Assembly (NCBI GenBank): GCA_002831545.1
Contig: CP025095.1
Span: forward strand, 2,232,001-2,296,000
Direction: 5' to 3'
Source of the DNA: Streptococcus suis
GTDB lineage: Bacteria; Bacillota; Bacilli; Lactobacillales; Streptococcaceae
DNA length: 64,000 nt
Every line of letters starts with the position of its first letter. Positions within the stretch are counted from its first letter, which is position 1. The notes below the pieces were generated by a model. The model was not told the origin of the DNA and did not search any database. It saw only the letters and a program-made list of their open reading frames with translations. Both the position numbers and the translations under genes were made by a program. Positions 62,195-64,000 of the stretch are shown piece by piece.

Positions 62195-63388
62195 TTATTG
62201 TGACCCGTTTTCATCACCAAGTACTGGCTCTGTTGAAAAATCGGTTACCTGCTCTTCTGTTGTCACAGTCGTAGTAGCCGATGGACTCCCTATTTCTGGA
62301 TCCAAGCTTTCTGCCCATGGACTTGCTTCTAACAACAAGAGATTTGTATATACATCATAAACGTTTATTGGACTTGGCAATCCCATCTGTCCTTCGTAGA
62401 CCTTCACGTTTGTGACTAAGCCGGTATTTTCTTCTAAGCCGATAGATTTTTTCAAAATATTTTGCATTTCCAATAGGTGTTCGCTGGTTGGTAATTGATA
62501 ATAGATTGCATCAACCATTTGATCCACACCGCGCAACTGATAGGAATTCAACTTGGAGACAGAGTCCTTGTACCCCAAGAGATTTGGAATTGTCGCAGGA
62601 CTAATCTCAATGTTGGTTCGCATATTATTAGAAATGGCAGTCAGAATCTTCTTATACTGGGTAAAACCGTCTAACTGAAGGAGTTTTTTTATAATAGCCG
62701 TTATAACTTCACGTTGACGTCTCTGACGACCAATATCCCCCTCAGGATCATCATAGCGCATCCGAGCATAAACCAGCGCCTGTTCCCCATTTACCAACTG
62801 TTTCCCCGGCTGAACAATAGAGGTGTAGGCAGGCTCATGTTCCGAAATGGATATAGGGAAGCCAAGAGTATTGTTTACCTCAATACCTCCAACCGCATCA
62901 ACAAGCTCAACCAGACCATCCATATTTATTTCGATATAGCGGTCAATGGTAATATCCATCATCTTTTCGATCGTGGCAATGGCCATCGGTGCCTGTCCGT
63001 AGCTATAAGAATGATTTAGTTTTTCAACCGTTCCTGAAGACTCCCCATTCGCTTCTGCAATCTCAACCATAATATCACGAGTCAAGCTCATCATATTGGT
63101 TTCCTTAGTCTTGGGATTAACAGTTACCAAAATCATCGAATCACTACGGCCACCCTCCCAATCTCCCCCGCGGGTCGCTTGGTCCATATCCACCCCCATC
63201 AGTAGGATAGTTAGGGGCTCTGTCGCATCAATAGGAGTGATTTCTTCCTCTCCATCTAGCTGCTTATAGGTTTTTGAAATAGTACCTGTAGAAAAATTTA
63301 ACAAGCTGGCCCCGTATATTAAGCCGGCACCTAGTGTTAAACCAACAATAGCCAAAGACATTAAGAATATTTTTTTTCCAATTGTCAT
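62195..63388 (-). CDS. LytR-CpsA-Psr wall polymer ligase
   Basis: 397 residues: short cytosolic start, one membrane helix (KIFLMSLAIVGLTLGAGLIY), then the LCP domain with the conserved TILLMGVDMD, SDSMILVTVNPKTK, SLTRDIMVEI and YARMRYDDPEGDIGRQRRQR. It joins teichoic acid or capsule to peptidoglycan outside the membrane. The C-terminal tail (from about 365) is Thr-rich and acidic. It overlaps the GNAT gene by four bases; the set tsaE-GNAT-LCP is the brpA region of streptococci. Confidence 0.93.
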   Translation of the reverse strand: MTIGKKIFLMSLAIVGLTLGAGLIYGASLLNFSTGTISKTYKQLDGEEEITPIDATEPLTILLMGVDMDQATRGGDWEGGRSDSMILVTVNPKTKETNMMSLTRDIMVEIAEANGESSGTVEKLNHSYSYGQAPMAIATIEKMMDITIDRYIEINMDGLVELVDAVGGIEVNNTLGFPISISEHEPAYTSIVQPGKQLVNGEQALVYARMRYDDPEGDIGRQRRQREVITAIIKKLLQLDGFTQYKKILTAISNNMRTNIEISPATIPNLLGYKDSVSKLNSYQLRGVDQMVDAIYYQLPTSEHLLEMQNILKKSIGLEENTGLVTNVKVYEGQMGLPSPINVYDVYTNLLLLEASPWAESLDPEIGSPSATTTVTTEEQVTDFSTEPVLGDENGSQ

Positions 63389-63912
63389 ACTTCACCAATT
63401 AACTTGCCCATATAATAAAGATCAAGCCATTCTCCTTCATCTGTTCTAGCCCCACGTATCTGGGTTCCTTCAATGTTGAATCCTAGTTTTTGGTATAAAT
63501 GTACTGCCGCCTCATTGCGAACCTGAACCGTTAATTCCAAACGCTTCAATACATCCATTTCCTCTGCCCAATGCAATACTTCCTCCAGTAAAATCGTCCC
63601 TAGACCGTGACCCCAGTAGGCTTTTTTTACTGCAATAAAAATATTTCCGATATGGCTAATGCGAAACTGCTTAGAGGACTTAACAGAAATTGCGCCGACG
63701 ACTTCCGAACCAACCTTAGCCAACAGGCACAATTCACGAGGATTTTCAATTCCTGCTTCGAAGATGGTCTCCATTTCATCAACACTAAATCGAAAACCAG
63801 TCTCATCCATGACCAGATAATCCGTTTCTCTAGCAACTTGATTCATAAAATCAATAAAAGCTGCTGCATCAGCTGGTTCAGCTTCACTAAAATACACTTC
63901 TTTTTCAGACAT
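63385..63912 (-). CDS. GNAT family N-acetyltransferase
   Basis: 175 residues with an acetyl-CoA loop VKKAYWGHGLGTILLEEVLH and NEAAVHLYQKLGFNIEGTQI; start MSEKEVYFSEAEPADAAAF. Substrate is not known; its fixed place between tsaE and the LCP ligase suggests a wall or translation link. It overlaps both neighbours, so the three are coupled. Confidence 0.92.
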   Translation of the reverse strand: MSEKEVYFSEAEPADAAAFIDFMNQVARETDYLVMDETGFRFSVDEMETIFEAGIENPRELCLLAKVGSEVVGAISVKSSKQFRISHIGNIFIAVKKAYWGHGLGTILLEEVLHWAEEMDVLKRLELTVQVRNEAAVHLYQKLGFNIEGTQIRGARTDEGEWLDLYYMGKLIGEV

Positions 63913-64000
63913 TTTGGAACTCCTTCGCTAAATCGCTACTTTGAGCCCCATGAGATTCGACTGTCAATCGTCGACCATCTCCCTCTTTCTCTATACGAAT
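63905..64000 (-). CDS. tsaE: TsaE, C-terminal fragment
   Basis: 31 codons reading IRIEKEGDGRRLTVESHGAQ and SSDLAKEFQNV, stopping at TGA 63905-63907, eight bases inside the GNAT gene. This resembles the C-terminus of the TsaE ATPase (t6A synthesis). The rest lies beyond the right edge. The call also uses the known order tsaE-GNAT-LCP. Confidence 0.75.
   Translation of the reverse strand: MRIEKEGDGRRLTVESHGAQSSDLAKEFQNV

Overview
The window looks like chromosomal DNA of a low-GC streptococcus, most probably Streptococcus suis or a close relative. The basis is recognition of streptococcal gene sets (efp-asp23-nusB, rpsF-ssb-rpsR, rimP-nusA-ylxR-ylxQ-infB-rbfA, tsaE-GNAT-LCP, ecsAB-ccrZ-trmB), a YSIRK-type surface protein, an Rgg/SHP pair and a lipoyl-bearing E3 of the pdh type. 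No species-level search was possible. Most genes lie on the minus strand.

Region by region: 1-2.1 kb holds nusB (partial), an Asp23/Gls24 protein, efp and an Xaa-Pro peptidase. 2.2-8.5 kb is an accessory block: a DUF1266-like protein, two lipoproteins, a large G5/CAP surface protein whose LPXTG motif is near the N-terminus, and a small ribbon-helix-helix-like protein. 8.5-15.5 kb has uvrA, three 218-bp tandem repeats, corA plus a DUF1129 protein, a degenerate ~51-bp tandem array, and rpsF-ssb-rpsR. 15.6-36.2 kb is a beta-glucoside region: lplA, four GH1 phospho-beta-glucosidases, the celA-celR-celB-celX-celC PTS operon, a SemiSWEET, an AraC regulator, bglP with a LicT antiterminator and two RAT/terminator leaders, and a HAD phosphatase. 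It also contains two decayed genes (a histidine phosphatase with one stop codon and a VOC protein). 36.5-42.9 kb is the pdhA-pdhB-pdhC-lpdA dehydrogenase operon, unusually loosened by dispersed repeats between the genes. 43-45 kb holds a TRIC-type channel and a Cthe_2159-like lipoprotein.

45.2-48.9 kb is the most interesting locus: a quorum-sensing-controlled radical-SAM peptide cluster. It has a 22-residue precursor with core AKGDGWHV (a streptide-like KxxxW core lacking the usual trailer), a radical SAM/SPASM enzyme, an MFS exporter, an Rgg regulator and a divergent SHP pheromone gene ending EGIIVIGVG. The precursor and SHP promoters share the 13-mer GCATATATGGGAA. The precursor was missed by ordinary ORF length cut-offs. 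Immediately beyond the SHP gene lie a group II intron remnant and a decayed IS630-family element.

50.6-64 kb returns to core genes: a lipoprotein, the rimP-nusA-infB-rbfA operon, trmB-ccrZ, ecsAB, a HIT protein, and an LCP wall-polymer ligase with GNAT and tsaE.

Several families of intergenic repeats with hairpin modules are scattered through the window. One family abuts the start codons of uvrA, pdhC and lpdA, which then lack a visible Shine-Dalgarno sequence. Shared short motifs suggest regulons: a TTTCCTTAC-TACGGAAA palindrome at celA and one GH1 gene, a TGATACTATYYTAYG box at four places in the beta-glucoside region, and several CcpA cre sites. No tRNA, rRNA or CRISPR array was seen.
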